Positions 24,228-33,973 are shown, numbered from the stretch's first letter. The stretch is 64,000 bases of DNA from JAIXWP01 sp965247015 (GCA_965247015.1 CBDFGG010000004.1:868001-932000), one strand, 5' to 3'. The notes: generated from the sequence alone by a model not told the origin. Made by a program: numbers and translations.

Positions 24228-26675
24228 TTATTGATTCTCTTCAGGCTCTCCTTCAACTAAAATTCCTTCACCCGTTTCTACTGGTTCGCCTACAACAGGA
24301 GGCGTTTCTCCATCATCATTCCAATCAAAAGAATCGATACTCGCTCCTGTCTGAACATCAAGATTTTGTTTAAACACCTCATAACCTTCTGGTGCTTTAA
24401 AGTCTCCTATCGAAATTTTCAGGCGTGTATCTGCATAAACTTTCTTCATGAAATATCCATAGATCGGTAGTCCTGTATTTGCTCCTTGACCCAACGCAGT
24501 GGATGCGAAACGAACAGTTGGATCTTGCGCACCAACCCACACTCCAGTCACCAAGTCCGGCGTCATACCCATAAACCATCCGTCGGTGTTGTTCTGCGTA
24601 GTACCCGTCTTTCCAGCTGTTGGATAAGAAATGCCGCCGTATGGACGACCGCCTCTCAATCGAACCCCTGTACCACTTCCGCATGAACCATCGACTACAC
24701 CCTTCATCATTCCCACCATTTGATATGCAACATTTGGATCTAATGCTTGATCGATAGCAGGATCTGCTTCATAAATGACAGTGCCATTTTTATCTTCTAT
24801 TCTAGTGATAAATGTTGGTTCAATATAAACTCCCGCATTCGCAAAAGTGGCTGTTGCACCAACCATTTCAAACAATGGTAATTCAGCTACTCCAAGTGAA
24901 AGTGCAGGTACGTTTGGAAGCTTTGTTTTTATACCCATCTTCTTCGCCAAATGCACCACATTATCTACACCATATTCATTGATCAATCGCGCACTCACTG
25001 TATTCACCGAGTTTGCAAGCGCACATGACATCGTGTAACTTCCATATTTACCATCACTGTTTTGTGGACACCAATTACCAATACAAATACGATCACCACT
25101 TACAACATCACTTGGATGCTTACCCATTCTCAAAGCAGTAGCATACACCAACGGCTTGAAGGTAGATCCCACTTGTCGGCGCGATTGATACACATTGTCA
25201 AACTTGAAATACTTGAAATCAATTCCACCTACCCACGCTTTCACATGCCCTGTGCTGGGTTCGATACTCATCAAGCTCGCATGCAAAATCGCTTTGTGAT
25301 ATTTGATACTATCCATCGGCGACATCAAAGTATCAAGATAACTTCCGTGGCGATACACCTTCATTTTAACTGGTGTATTCATCACTTTTTCTACGCCCTT
25401 GTCATCCAGCTGATCCCACTCTTGGCCGCACCCGCCCTTATCTTCGTCACAATGGAAATATGATTTCCCATCTCTGCGAATAGCACTGATATACTTCTTC
25501 GGACGCTTACACTCAGGACATAAAACTCCGGTCAAAATTTTGTGACGCTCACTTTCTGTGATCGCTTGATTCATAATGCGATCGCGATCTTTATCAGCAA
25601 TACCATTATAGAATGGATAATTTTCTTTTTTTCTTCTAGAAATATCTTTGAAAAAAGCTTTTTGTAATTCCTTTCCCAAATGCTCTTCCACGGCCCATTC
25701 CGCGTGCTCTTGCATGCGAGAATCAATGGTGGTATAGATCTTCAAACCATCGCTGTACAAATTGTATTCGCTTCCATCTGCCTTCTTTCTTTTTAGATCT
25801 CCATTCTCATCCTTCTCTGTGAGAATTTCATCTAACTTCGAACGCAACACTTCTCGGAAATACGGCGCAGGACCTTCATCGTGACTGATCCGCTGAAAGT
25901 CGATTCCTCGCGGCATTAATCTCAAACTATCATATTCTTCTTCTGCCAAGAATCCGTATTTCACCATTTGATTCAATACCACTTCTCTTCTGCGAAGAGA
26001 AAGTGTAGTGTCTTTCTTCATCGGATTCCATTTATTTGGATTCTGTAGCATCCCAACCAGCGTCGCGGCCTGCTGAATATTCAATGAATCGGGAACAGTA
26101 TTGAAGTATACTCGAGCCGCGGACTTCACGCCCACAGCCTGATACAAGAAGTCGACTTGATTTAAATAAAGTGCGATGATTTCATCCTTGGTGTACGTTC
26201 TCTCGATCCGTGCAGCGATGATCATTTCTCTAATCTTCTGCCAAACACGGCGAAAAATGGAGACGTTTTCATACTCTTTGGTAAACTGAAGTTTTGCCAA
26301 CTGTTGCGTGATTGTACTTGCTCCACCATCTTGTCCCAACTTTACAACGGCTCTAAATAGTCCTTTAAAATCAATGCCGCTATGCTCTCTGAAACGCGCG
26401 TCCTCTGTAGCAATCAAGGCATTCACCATGTGTGTTGGAATATTCTCAAACCGAACGTCCGATCGGTTTTCTTTGTAGTAAGAACCAAGCACTTTTCCAT
26501 CCGAAGAAATAATCTCTGTTGCAAGATTGATTTTTGGATTTGCCAATGCTTCTACATTAGGCAGGCCACTTAAGAATGCTGTACATAATACCAAAACAAC
26601 TAGCATCAAAGGTGCAAGACCTATAATCCATAGTCGTTTTTTATAATTTGGTTTCGATGCTGATTTTGCGCTCAT
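24228..26675 (-). CDS. Class A penicillin-binding protein 1A with cysteine-rich insertion
   Basis: An 815-aa bifunctional peptidoglycan synthase. One membrane segment (about 14-37), a glycosyltransferase domain with catalytic E91 in 'ATEDARFREHSG' and 'GGASTITQQLAK', and a transpeptidase domain with S504-x-x-K in 'GSTFKP', 'SVNTVSA' and 'KTGTTQNN'. Between the two, residues 386-416 hold four cysteines, C386-x2-C389 and C409-x6-C416, arranged like a zinc ribbon. The C-terminal tail is acidic and low-complexity. It synthesises and cross-links cell wall in the periplasm. Confidence 0.94.
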   Translation of the reverse strand: MSAKSASKPNYKKRLWIIGLAPLMLVVLVLCTAFLSGLPNVEALANPKINLATEIISSDGKVLGSYYKENRSDVRFENIPTHMVNALIATEDARFREHSGIDFKGLFRAVVKLGQDGGASTITQQLAKLQFTKEYENVSIFRRVWQKIREMIIAARIERTYTKDEIIALYLNQVDFLYQAVGVKSAARVYFNTVPDSLNIQQAATLVGMLQNPNKWNPMKKDTTLSLRRREVVLNQMVKYGFLAEEEYDSLRLMPRGIDFQRISHDEGPAPYFREVLRSKLDEILTEKDENGDLKRKKADGSEYNLYSDGLKIYTTIDSRMQEHAEWAVEEHLGKELQKAFFKDISRRKKENYPFYNGIADKDRDRIMNQAITESERHKILTGVLCPECKRPKKYISAIRRDGKSYFHCDEDKGGCGQEWDQLDDKGVEKVMNTPVKMKVYRHGSYLDTLMSPMDSIKYHKAILHASLMSIEPSTGHVKAWVGGIDFKYFKFDNVYQSRRQVGSTFKPLVYATALRMGKHPSDVVSGDRICIGNWCPQNSDGKYGSYTMSCALANSVNTVSARLINEYGVDNVVHLAKKMGIKTKLPNVPALSLGVAELPLFEMVGATATFANAGVYIEPTFITRIEDKNGTVIYEADPAIDQALDPNVAYQMVGMMKGVVDGSCGSGTGVRLRGGRPYGGISYPTAGKTGTTQNNTDGWFMGMTPDLVTGVWVGAQDPTVRFASTALGQGANTGLPIYGYFMKKVYADTRLKISIGDFKAPEGYEVFKQNLDVQTGASIDSFDWNDDGETPPVVGEPVETGEGILVEGEPEENQ

Positions 26676-26696
26676 GTGTCTGTAACGTATAGTCTA

Positions 26697-26704
26697 CAAA
26701 TGTA
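26697..26704 (-). promoter_or_regulatory. Putative PBP1A -7 promoter element
   Basis: TACATTTG on the minus strand fully matches TAnnTTTG, 21 nt upstream of the PBP1A ATG, in the 39-nt gap after uvrC. It could give the PBP1A/CoA-transferase genes their own transcript. Confidence 0.45.
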
Positions 26705-26714
26705 TTTCAGGATG

Positions 26715-28532
26715 CTATTGCCCCTCTTTATGTTTCGAAAAATAATCAAAAACGAGACGTGCCATTTTCTTATTTACAACTTCTTCTAACTCCCCAATGG
26801 TGGCATCTTTTACGGCTCTAACAGTTTTAAAATGGAAGAGCAACTGTTGGGTGGTCCTAAAGCCTACCCCTGGAATCTCCGTTAATTCTGAACGAAGGGC
26901 CTCTTTGCTGCGTCTGTCGCGGTGATGCGACAATCCAAATCGATGGGCCTCATCTCTCAATTGCTGAATCAATTTCAATGATTCAGAGCGCTTATCAAGA
27001 TAAATTGGCAAGCTGTCGCCCGGAAAATAAATCTCCTCCAAACGTTTTGCGATACCAATCACGGCAATCTTACCGCGCAGACCGAGGAGCCCCAAACTTT
27101 CTAAGGCTGCACCCAACTGGCCCTTTCCACCATCAATGATGATAAGCTGCGGCAAGGGCTCACCTTCTTCCAATAATCTGCTATACCGACGATGTACCGC
27201 CTCTTTCATGGTGTCAAAGTCATTCGGTCCCTCGACCGTTTTGACATTGAACTTTCTATAATCTCCTTTGCTCGGCCTTGCATTCTTGAATACCACACAT
27301 GCACTAACCGGATTAGTACCTTGAATATTCGAGTTATCGAAACACTCAATGTGAACTGGCAAATCTTTCAAATGCAAATCCTGCTTCATTCGATCCAAGA
27401 TGCGATTGGTGTGTCGCTCTGGATCTACAATCTCTTGCTGCTTCTGCATATCAAGCATATAGTGTGTACTATTTCGCTGCGATAAATCCAAAAGCTTTTT
27501 CTTATCTCCTCGTTGAGGAATCGTCACTATGGTATTCGGTAATTGAATATCTACTTCTATCGGAACACAAATCTCACGCGATCTACTCTGAAGTCGCTCG
27601 CGAATCTCAATGATCGCTACCTCCAATACTTCCTTGTCTGTCTCCTCCATGCGCTTCTTCACTTCTGCTGTATAGCCCTGAACAATCACGCCATTGTTGA
27701 TCTTCATAAAATTGACATACGCAGCCTGTGAATCACTGGCAATAGTAAATACATCCACATCATGAATCGAAGGATTCACAATGGTGCTGCGCGCTTGGAA
27801 ATTTTCAAGCGTATCAATTTTCTCTTTTAAAATATGGGCTTCTTCGAATCGATACTGCTCTGCTGAATCGTTCATCATGATCTTCAATTCACGAATCGCC
27901 TCAGAGAAATTTCCCTTAATGATCTTTCGAATATTTTCAACGTTGTGATCATAAGACTGCAAACTCTGCTTGCCCTCACATGGCCCCAAACAATTTCCCA
28001 AATGATACTCTAAGCAAATCTTAAATTTTCCTGCATCAATATTTTGCTTGGTCAAAGGCAGTGAACAACTTCTTATAGGGTAAAGCTTTCGAACCAGTTC
28101 TAAAACGGTATGCATCACCTTCGCCGAGGCATATGGGCCGTGATATTCGCTGCCATCCTTAATGACTTGACGTGTTGCAAAAATGCGAGGAAAAGGCTCG
28201 CGCTTGATGACAATGCTTGGATACGACTTGTCATCTTTCCACATGATATTGTAGCGCGGCTTGTGCTTTTTGATCAATGAAATCTCCAGCAATAGCGCAT
28301 CCATTTCGCTTTCTACCACAATATACTTGATGTCCGCAATCTTGCGTACCAAGGCGGTGGTCTTCGAGCTATCATGATTTTTTACAAAATAACTGCTTAC
28401 GCGGTTCTTCAGACTCTTGGCCTTTCCCACATAAATAATTTGACCCTCTTGGTCAAAATACTGATACACCCCCGGTTTGGTAGGTAGTACCTTCAAAATC
28501 GACTGTATGTGTTCACGGGGTTCCAAGACCAC
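26715..28532 (-). CDS. uvrC: Excinuclease ABC subunit C
   Basis: A 605-aa UvrC of nucleotide excision repair. The N-terminal GIY-YIG nuclease ('KPGVYQYFDQEG', 'IIYVGKAKSLKNRVSSYF'), a UVR domain near 200-240 ('EQYRFEEAHILKEKIDTL'), the RNase H-like C-terminal nuclease ('IECFDNSNIQGT', 'IIDGGKGQLGAAL') and a terminal helix-hairpin-helix ('LTEIPGVGFRTTQQLLFHF') are all present. The start is a GTG at 28532, or TTG at 28526. A TACCTTTG element overlaps the start, so the mRNA may have almost no leader. Confidence 0.95.
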   Translation of the reverse strand: MVLEPREHIQSILKVLPTKPGVYQYFDQEGQIIYVGKAKSLKNRVSSYFVKNHDSSKTTALVRKIADIKYIVVESEMDALLLEISLIKKHKPRYNIMWKDDKSYPSIVIKREPFPRIFATRQVIKDGSEYHGPYASAKVMHTVLELVRKLYPIRSCSLPLTKQNIDAGKFKICLEYHLGNCLGPCEGKQSLQSYDHNVENIRKIIKGNFSEAIRELKIMMNDSAEQYRFEEAHILKEKIDTLENFQARSTIVNPSIHDVDVFTIASDSQAAYVNFMKINNGVIVQGYTAEVKKRMEETDKEVLEVAIIEIRERLQSRSREICVPIEVDIQLPNTIVTIPQRGDKKKLLDLSQRNSTHYMLDMQKQQEIVDPERHTNRILDRMKQDLHLKDLPVHIECFDNSNIQGTNPVSACVVFKNARPSKGDYRKFNVKTVEGPNDFDTMKEAVHRRYSRLLEEGEPLPQLIIIDGGKGQLGAALESLGLLGLRGKIAVIGIAKRLEEIYFPGDSLPIYLDKRSESLKLIQQLRDEAHRFGLSHHRDRRSKEALRSELTEIPGVGFRTTQQLLFHFKTVRAVKDATIGELEEVVNKKMARLVFDYFSKHKEGQ

Positions 28533-28539
28533 AAAGGTA
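28532..28539 (-). promoter_or_regulatory. Possible uvrC -7 promoter element at the start codon
   Basis: TACCTTTG on the minus strand ends at the first base of the proposed GTG start. If functional, transcription would begin near or inside the first codons, which would favour the TTG at 28526 and a leaderless message. It may be a chance match. Confidence 0.3.
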
Positions 28540-28546
28540 ACTCACC

Positions 28547-29551
28547 TTAGGGTCGATTGTGCAACTTGTAAAAGCGCACGGTATCAGTGATGCACTGATC
28601 TATCGGTTGAAATTGATAACCAAATTCTTTCTGAACTTTTGCAGATGAATAAGTAAAAATGAGCGATGCATTTTTAACGGTTTCAATGGTAACCAATGCC
28701 TTCTTTCCCGTAAGCTTTTCCTTAAACCATTCTGCAATGCGTGCTACCTGCAACATCCAAGGCTTTGCCTCCTTTGACGGGGTCTTTCGACCCAGGGCAT
28801 TGCTAATTTTCACAAAAAGCTCTTGCATGGTCCAACTCTGGCTGACAGCGATATAGCGCTCCCCTGATCGACCTTCGTCTCGTAATTTGACCATCAGCTT
28901 TGCTACATCCTCGACACCCACGAAAGCTGTACCACCGGGCGGATAATACGCAAAGCCCTCATCTATTTTTGAAAAAATACTCGAGCTACTTCTACTGAAA
29001 TCTCCAGGACCTATGATGAGACCTGGATTGATAATCACAGCATCAATCCCCTCTTGAATTCCGCGCCACACCTCCATTTCAGCAAGGTGCTTGGTGATTC
29101 CATAATGGGTATTGATCGATGAATTTTCCCACTCACCTGTTTCATCCACCACTTGATTCAATGTACGCTTCAACGCTGCAATACTACTCACATGCACCAA
29201 GCGCTTCACTTCTGCATCTTGTGCGGCATTCACAACATTGGCTGTGCCTTCTACATTCACATGATACATTTCTTTTCGATCACGGCTATGGTAAGAAACT
29301 ACCGCCGCTGAATGAAACACATATTCTACGCCCTGCATTGCTTCTTGCAACGAAATGACGTCCAAAATATCGGCTTCTACCCATTCTATTTTCTCAAAAT
29401 ATTCTGGGTGACCATAAAACTCAAAAAGTTGTTTTACAAGTTGAAGATTACTCTGATGCCTGCGCATTCCTCGCACACGCTCTCCACGAGCAATCAGCTC
29501 GTACATCACGTGTATCCCCAATAAACCTGTAGCACCAGTAACTAAATTCAT
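28547..29551 (-). CDS. NAD-dependent epimerase/dehydratase (extended SDR)
   Basis: A 334-aa extended short-chain dehydrogenase. 'VTGATGLLGIHV' is the NAD(P)-binding glycine motif, 'YGITKHLAE' the YxxxK catalytic site, and 'VFHSAAVVSYHSRD' and 'INPGLIIGPGDF' are typical of the 3-beta-HSD or dihydroflavonol-reductase-like subgroup. The substrate is unknown. It sits 2 nt after the DUF4296 gene and 14 nt before uvrC, inside a long minus-strand run. Confidence 0.85.
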   Translation of the reverse strand: MNLVTGATGLLGIHVMYELIARGERVRGMRRHQSNLQLVKQLFEFYGHPEYFEKIEWVEADILDVISLQEAMQGVEYVFHSAAVVSYHSRDRKEMYHVNVEGTANVVNAAQDAEVKRLVHVSSIAALKRTLNQVVDETGEWENSSINTHYGITKHLAEMEVWRGIQEGIDAVIINPGLIIGPGDFSRSSSSIFSKIDEGFAYYPPGGTAFVGVEDVAKLMVKLRDEGRSGERYIAVSQSWTMQELFVKISNALGRKTPSKEAKPWMLQVARIAEWFKEKLTGKKALVTIETVKNASLIFTYSSAKVQKEFGYQFQPIDQCITDTVRFYKLHNRP

Positions 29552-29553
29552 AC

Positions 29554-29922
29554 TTAATTTTTATAGACCTTTACCGAATCGCCGGGAAGATCAATTTTAA
29601 TTCGCTCCAATCGCGCTAATACAGTATCCTCAATCACTTGCATCACCTTAGCGTCAATTGAATAAGCTTTATAGCTTGTTTCGAAATCCTCTTTTTTGAT
29701 GTTATGCTTAGCAAATACTTGGTCATAAAAATGATCAAGCAATCCCACAGTTGAATCTACCCTTTGATAACGCACAGTGTAAGCCCCTTCGAGCAATCGC
29801 ACATCTACTAAGACATCTGCAAACTTGTCTTGTTCAATGGTGGCTGGTGGAACCAATTCCTTCTTAGGCCCAGCGCAAGCATACACCGCCATTATTAAAA
29901 ATATGATTGCAAAATATCTCAT
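29554..29922 (-). CDS. DUF4296 lipoprotein
   Basis: A 122-aa protein with a lipoprotein signal (hydrophobic 'FAIIFLIMAVYAC', lipid-attached Cys at 16) followed by a DUF4296-type helical domain ('KFADVLVDVRLLEGAY', 'FYDQVFAKHNIKKEDFETSY'). Function unknown; Bacteroidota-specific. It overlaps the dihydroorotase gene by 4 nt (ATGA-type), so the two are translationally coupled. Confidence 0.8.
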   Translation of the reverse strand: MRYFAIIFLIMAVYACAGPKKELVPPATIEQDKFADVLVDVRLLEGAYTVRYQRVDSTVGLLDHFYDQVFAKHNIKKEDFETSYKAYSIDAKVMQVIEDTVLARLERIKIDLPGDSVKVYKN

Positions 29923-31262
29923 TGTTCAAAGGTTAAGCGCATTCCTTTCTGCAATTCATCCCATACGCCATTGTCATATACGATATGACCATTGACAAAG
30001 GTTTTCTCAATCTTAGAATGAAAGGTCTGCCCTTCAAAAGGAGACCATCCACATTTGTATGCAATGTTCGATTTATCTACTGTCCACGGACTGTTGAGGT
30101 CTACTAATACGAGATCCGCAAAATATCCTTCTCTGATAAATCCTCTTTTTTCAATATGAAATAATTCAGCAACGTTATGCGACATCAACTGAACCATGCG
30201 CTCGATGGTCAATACTCCTTCGCGTACCAACTCCAACATTGCCACCATGCTATGCTGCACCAATGGACCGCCAGACGGCGCTTTCGCATACTTCTGCGAT
30301 TTTTCTTCTATAGTATGAGGCGCGTGATCGGTAGCTATCACATCTATTTTTCCATTATTCAAAGCCTCCCGAATGTTCATTCGGTCGTTAGCTGATTTAA
30401 CTGCTGGATTCCATTTGATAAAATTACCCTTCGTCTTGTAATCAGCATCCGTAAACCACAAATGGTGGATACACGCTTCTGCAGTAATCTTTTTTTCTCT
30501 TAATGGCTTTTCACCATCAAATAATTCCAACTCCTTTGCAGTGCTGATGTGCAAAATATGCAAGCGTGAACCGTGTTTTTTAGCAAGAGATACTGCTAGT
30601 GTAGATGATGCATAACAAGCCTCAGCATTACGAATCAGTGGATGTGCTTCAACAGGAATGTCTTCTCCGTATTTCTCTACATAGGCCGCCAAATTGCGCT
30701 TGATCATTGGGTCATCCTCGCAATGCGTCGCTATCAACATTTTTACTTGTGCAAAAATGTTTTCCAAGGACTCAGGATTATCAATCACCATATTACCTGT
30801 GCTTGATCCCATGAAAATTTTGACGCCACACACTTGCGTTGGATCCAACTTTAACAACTCATTCAAGTTATCATTGGTAGTGCCCATGAAAAAGGAATAA
30901 TTTGCCAAAGACACTTCGCTTGCACGAGCATATTTCTGCTCCAAAAGCTCAACTGTAGTAGCAGAAGGAGAGGTGTTGGGCATTTCCATATAGCTCGTCA
31001 CACCACCGGCAACTGCCGCGCGTGCTTCGGTATATATCTCCCCTTTGTGTGTGAGACCTGGTTCACGAAAGTGAACTTGATCATCAATCGCCCCTGGCAG
31101 TAAGTATTTTCCGCTGCCATCAATCACTCCCTCGCCATCCTTCGATGTGAGCGTACATGACTTATCAATTGTAGTGATAACACCTCCCTTGACCAGCACA
31201 TCGGCTCTGTATTGCTCTTGCTCATTGACGAGCGTTGCTCCTTTTATAAGATAATTATTCAT
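29919..31262 (-). CDS. pyrC: Dihydroorotase
   Basis: A 447-aa amidohydrolase of the type I dihydroorotase class that closes carbamoyl-aspartate to dihydroorotate in pyrimidine synthesis. The metal ligands are in 'DDQVHFREPGLTHKG', 'HCEDDPM', 'HILHIST' and 'IATDHAPHT'. 'VAGGVTSYMEMPNT' is the conserved loop. Some relatives are allantoinases or hydantoinases, but no purine or hydantoin genes are nearby, so dihydroorotase is favoured. Confidence 0.88.
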   Translation of the reverse strand: MNNYLIKGATLVNEQEQYRADVLVKGGVITTIDKSCTLTSKDGEGVIDGSGKYLLPGAIDDQVHFREPGLTHKGEIYTEARAAVAGGVTSYMEMPNTSPSATTVELLEQKYARASEVSLANYSFFMGTTNDNLNELLKLDPTQVCGVKIFMGSSTGNMVIDNPESLENIFAQVKMLIATHCEDDPMIKRNLAAYVEKYGEDIPVEAHPLIRNAEACYASSTLAVSLAKKHGSRLHILHISTAKELELFDGEKPLREKKITAEACIHHLWFTDADYKTKGNFIKWNPAVKSANDRMNIREALNNGKIDVIATDHAPHTIEEKSQKYAKAPSGGPLVQHSMVAMLELVREGVLTIERMVQLMSHNVAELFHIEKRGFIREGYFADLVLVDLNSPWTVDKSNIAYKCGWSPFEGQTFHSKIEKTFVNGHIVYDNGVWDELQKGMRLTFEQ

Positions 31263-31271
31263 ATGTTCTTA

Positions 31272-32027
31272 TTATTGGTCTGCCCATTGTCCATAGTAAA
31301 ACAGCGCTAAAAGCAGCGTAAATCCTGCGATGATAAAACCAAGTATAAAGGTTAGTGTAGCATTGAGTACTCTTCTCCACAAAGGGAATCGCGTAAACAT
31401 AGAAATCAATCCCCACATGGAATAAATGAAAATACCTCCCAACCAAAGCGCTGCTCCTATATTTTCCAATATCTCATTATCAACTAAGCGTATGATTATT
31501 AGCCCTAAACCAAACCAAGTAGTATGACCGAAAATGAATAAAAAGCCTGTAAAAATTTCTACGAAATTTCGCTCCTTGCGATTGAGCAACCAGGCGATGA
31601 AGGCATATATGGGAATGCATGCTATCACTAGGAATGCATAGTATTTCCCTAAAGCGTAGGTAATCGTTTCTCCAGAAACTTGAAAGTCTTCATCCTCCAT
31701 TCCCGAATCAATGGGTGCTGCGCCAGGTTCGATGCCATCGGTCTTTACACCCAGGGTCATCACGACACTAAGAATAATGACATATGCCAGCGGACGAAAA
31801 TGACGAATTCTTTTACCATCCAAAAACTCTCGTGCAGCTGCACCTGGATTGAGAAATAATTTTTTGGCGGTGTATAAAAAACCTTTGTCTAAATGAAGAA
31901 TAGAATGTGGAATATCATGAAAGAGAAAATGCCAATCAATGCGCTTTGTATCTCCTTTTTGACCGCAATTCGGACAAAATTTTTCGTAGACCATGTGATC
32001 ACAATTGAGACACCGAATCCCTTTCAT
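31272..32027 (-). CDS. DUF3667 membrane protein with N-terminal zinc ribbon
   Basis: A 251-aa protein: an N-terminal CxxC...CxxC ribbon ('RCLNCDHMVYEKFCPNCGQK'), the DUF3667 pattern 'HDIPHSILHLDKGFLYTAK' and 'PGAAAREFLDGKRIRHFRP', then about five membrane helices. Function unknown. It lies 9 nt upstream of the dihydroorotase gene and 11 nt downstream of the glycosyltransferase. Confidence 0.85.
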   Translation of the reverse strand: MKGIRCLNCDHMVYEKFCPNCGQKGDTKRIDWHFLFHDIPHSILHLDKGFLYTAKKLFLNPGAAAREFLDGKRIRHFRPLAYVIILSVVMTLGVKTDGIEPGAAPIDSGMEDEDFQVSGETITYALGKYYAFLVIACIPIYAFIAWLLNRKERNFVEIFTGFLFIFGHTTWFGLGLIIIRLVDNEILENIGAALWLGGIFIYSMWGLISMFTRFPLWRRVLNATLTFILGFIIAGFTLLLALFYYGQWADQ

Positions 32028-32038
32028 AAAAAAGACTA

Positions 32039-32770
32039 TTAAGGTTTGTTCTTTCTGCTCACGCGTCGGAATCTCATTTTCAAGACTCCCAAAACTGCCT
32101 CGTTAAAGATATTCATACTCATCTTACTCACACCAAACTCTCGGTCAATAAATGTGATGGGTACTTCCACTATTTTAAATCCGAGCTGCTTGGTATTGTA
32201 TTTCATTTCAATTTGAAATGCATATCCAATAAATTGAATGCTATCTAAATCTATTGTTTGAAGTACTTTTCTAGAATAACATACAAAGCCCGCAGTGCTA
32301 TCGCGAACCCCTAGCCAAAGAATAGTGTTCACATAAAGCGAAGCACAAAAACTCATGGCCAAACGCTTGAACGGCCAATTCTTAACTCCTCCACCTTTCA
32401 CATATCGTGAGCCAACACTCATATCGCCACCTTGTTTCACGCAGCCTTCGTAGAGGCGCACAAGGTCTTCCGGATTATGTGAAAAATCACAATCCATTTC
32501 AAACACATATTCATAATGACGATCCAAGGCCCATCTGAAACCCGCGATATACGCCGTTCCTAGACCTAACTTTCCTTTTCTTTCAAGAATATGTAATTGG
32601 CCCGTAAATTCATTTTGTAATGTTTTGACAATTCCAGCAGTGCCATCAGGACTACCATCATCTACAATAAGCAAATGAAAATCTTTAGACAATGAAAACA
32701 CCTTGCGAATCATTCGCTCGACGTTTTCCTTTTCATTATAAGTAGGTATGATAACTAAACTGTCGCTCAC
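32039..32770 (-). CDS. Polyprenol-phosphate mannosyltransferase-like GT2 glycosyltransferase
   Basis: A 243-aa family 2 glycosyltransferase close to dolichol-phosphate mannose synthases: 'VIIPTYNEKENVERMI', 'LLIVDDGSPDGTA', 'GLGTAYIAGFRWAL', 'MDCDFSHNPEDL' (DxD-type) and 'STAGFVCYSRKVL'. It makes a lipid-linked sugar donor at the membrane. I place the start at the GTG at 32770 ('MSDSLVIIPTYNE'); the longer frame from the TTG at 32791 would overlap a promoter element. Confidence 0.88.
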   Translation of the reverse strand: MSDSLVIIPTYNEKENVERMIRKVFSLSKDFHLLIVDDGSPDGTAGIVKTLQNEFTGQLHILERKGKLGLGTAYIAGFRWALDRHYEYVFEMDCDFSHNPEDLVRLYEGCVKQGGDMSVGSRYVKGGGVKNWPFKRLAMSFCASLYVNTILWLGVRDSTAGFVCYSRKVLQTIDLDSIQFIGYAFQIEMKYNTKQLGFKIVEVPITFIDREFGVSKMSMNIFNEAVLGVLKMRFRRVSRKNKP

Positions 32771-32788
32771 AGAGTAAAGTTTGAGCGA

Positions 32789-32796
32789 CAAAGATA
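32789..32796 (-). promoter_or_regulatory. Putative promoter of the glycosyltransferase operon
   Basis: TATCTTTG on the minus strand, a full TAnnTTTG match, 18 nt upstream of the GTG at 32770. It is the likely promoter for the run down to uvrC and the evidence for the corrected start. Confidence 0.5.
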
Positions 32797-32828
32797 AGCG
32801 GATGCCCGCTCCATTTTAACAAATACTG

Positions 32829-33848
32829 TTAAGCCTTTTCGGTATCCAATTCTTCAATCAAGGCATGAACCTTTTCGACCATTTTCTTGGAACCAATAAA
32901 CAAAGGAACCCTTTGATGTAGATCGGTTGGCTGCATTTCCATCACACGGCGTTTGCCGTCTGTAGCCATGCCTCCAGCTTGTTCTACAATAAAGGCCAAA
33001 GGATTGGCCTCATACATGAGGCGCAACTTTCCGTTGGGAGCGGACTTCGTTCCAGGGTACATATAAATGCCACCCTTTATCAAATTACGGTGCACGTCCG
33101 CCACCAACGAACCGATGTAACGCGCTGTATATGGGCGATTGGTCTTCTTATCCGTTTGCTTGCACCAATTGAGATACTCCTGAACGCCTTTGCTAGAACT
33201 CAACAAATTCCCTTCGTTCATTGAATAGATTTTTCCATCCTCCGGAATAGTCATGTTCTTATGACTCAAACAGAATTCGCCAATGCTGGGCTCCAGTGTA
33301 AATCCATTAACACCATGACCAGTAGTGTATACCAACATAGTGCTCGATCCATAAATCACATAGCCAGCAGCTACTTGCTCATCTCCTTTCTGAAGAAAAT
33401 CATTGATGTTGGCAAGGTCGCCAACACTACTGGTTCTTCTAAAAATGGAGAAAATGGTACCGATGCTCACATTCACATCAATGTTGCTGGATCCATCCAA
33501 TGGATCGAACAACAATACATATTTCGCCTTGCGATTGACCTCCGCATCAAATGCAAAATACTTTTCATTTTCTTCACTCGCCGCGCCACACACTTGACCT
33601 CCCCATCTCACTGCATTGAGTAATGCATGATCTGAAAATACATCCAACTTCATCTGGGTTTCACCCTGCACATTCGTAGTACCTACTGCTCCAAGGATAT
33701 CTTGAAGACCAGCCTTGTTCACTTTGTGATTAATGATCTTTGAAGCCACACCGATATCGGTCAACAATCGAGACAAATCTCCTGATGCGAAAGGAAAATC
33801 ATCCTGACGCTCCATGATAAATTCACTAAGGGTAACAATACTACTCAT
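32829..33848 (-). CDS. fbp: Fructose-1,6-bisphosphatase class 1
   Basis: A 339-aa class I FBPase of gluconeogenesis. Metal and substrate motifs are present: 'GAASEENE', 'LFDPLDGSSNIDVNVSIGTI' in part, 'YTTGHGVNGFTLEP', and 'YIGSLVADVHRNLIKGGIYMYP' in part, ending with 'AFIVEQAGGMATDG'. Full length. A perfect -7 promoter element ends 4 nt before the ATG, so the mRNA may be leaderless. Confidence 0.97.
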   Translation of the reverse strand: MSSIVTLSEFIMERQDDFPFASGDLSRLLTDIGVASKIINHKVNKAGLQDILGAVGTTNVQGETQMKLDVFSDHALLNAVRWGGQVCGAASEENEKYFAFDAEVNRKAKYVLLFDPLDGSSNIDVNVSIGTIFSIFRRTSSVGDLANINDFLQKGDEQVAAGYVIYGSSTMLVYTTGHGVNGFTLEPSIGEFCLSHKNMTIPEDGKIYSMNEGNLLSSSKGVQEYLNWCKQTDKKTNRPYTARYIGSLVADVHRNLIKGGIYMYPGTKSAPNGKLRLMYEANPLAFIVEQAGGMATDGKRRVMEMQPTDLHQRVPLFIGSKKMVEKVHALIEELDTEKA

Positions 33849-33852
33849 GCTG

Positions 33853-33860
33853 CAAAAATA
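33853..33860 (-). promoter_or_regulatory. Putative fbp -7 element adjacent to the start codon
   Basis: TATTTTTG on the minus strand, full match to TAnnTTTG, with only 4 nt to the fbp ATG. Transcription starting 4-7 nt downstream of the element would place +1 at or inside the ATG. Confidence 0.5.
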
Positions 33861-33936
33861 CTTCGCAAAAGCCTAATCCGCGCGACTTTCAGAAACTTTC
33901 ATTAAGTGTACTTCATACACTTTCAAAATCGTAAGC

Positions 33937-33965
33937 AAAAAAATCCCCCGATTTCTCGAGGGATT
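33937..33965 (-). terminator. Intrinsic terminator of leuS
   Basis: On the minus strand a 10-bp stem (AATCCCTCGA pairing with TCGGGGGATT, one G-U pair) closes a GAAA tetraloop and is followed by a T-run. It lies 9 nt after the leuS stop and separates leuS from fbp. Confidence 0.9.
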
Positions 33966-33973
33966 CTATCTTC

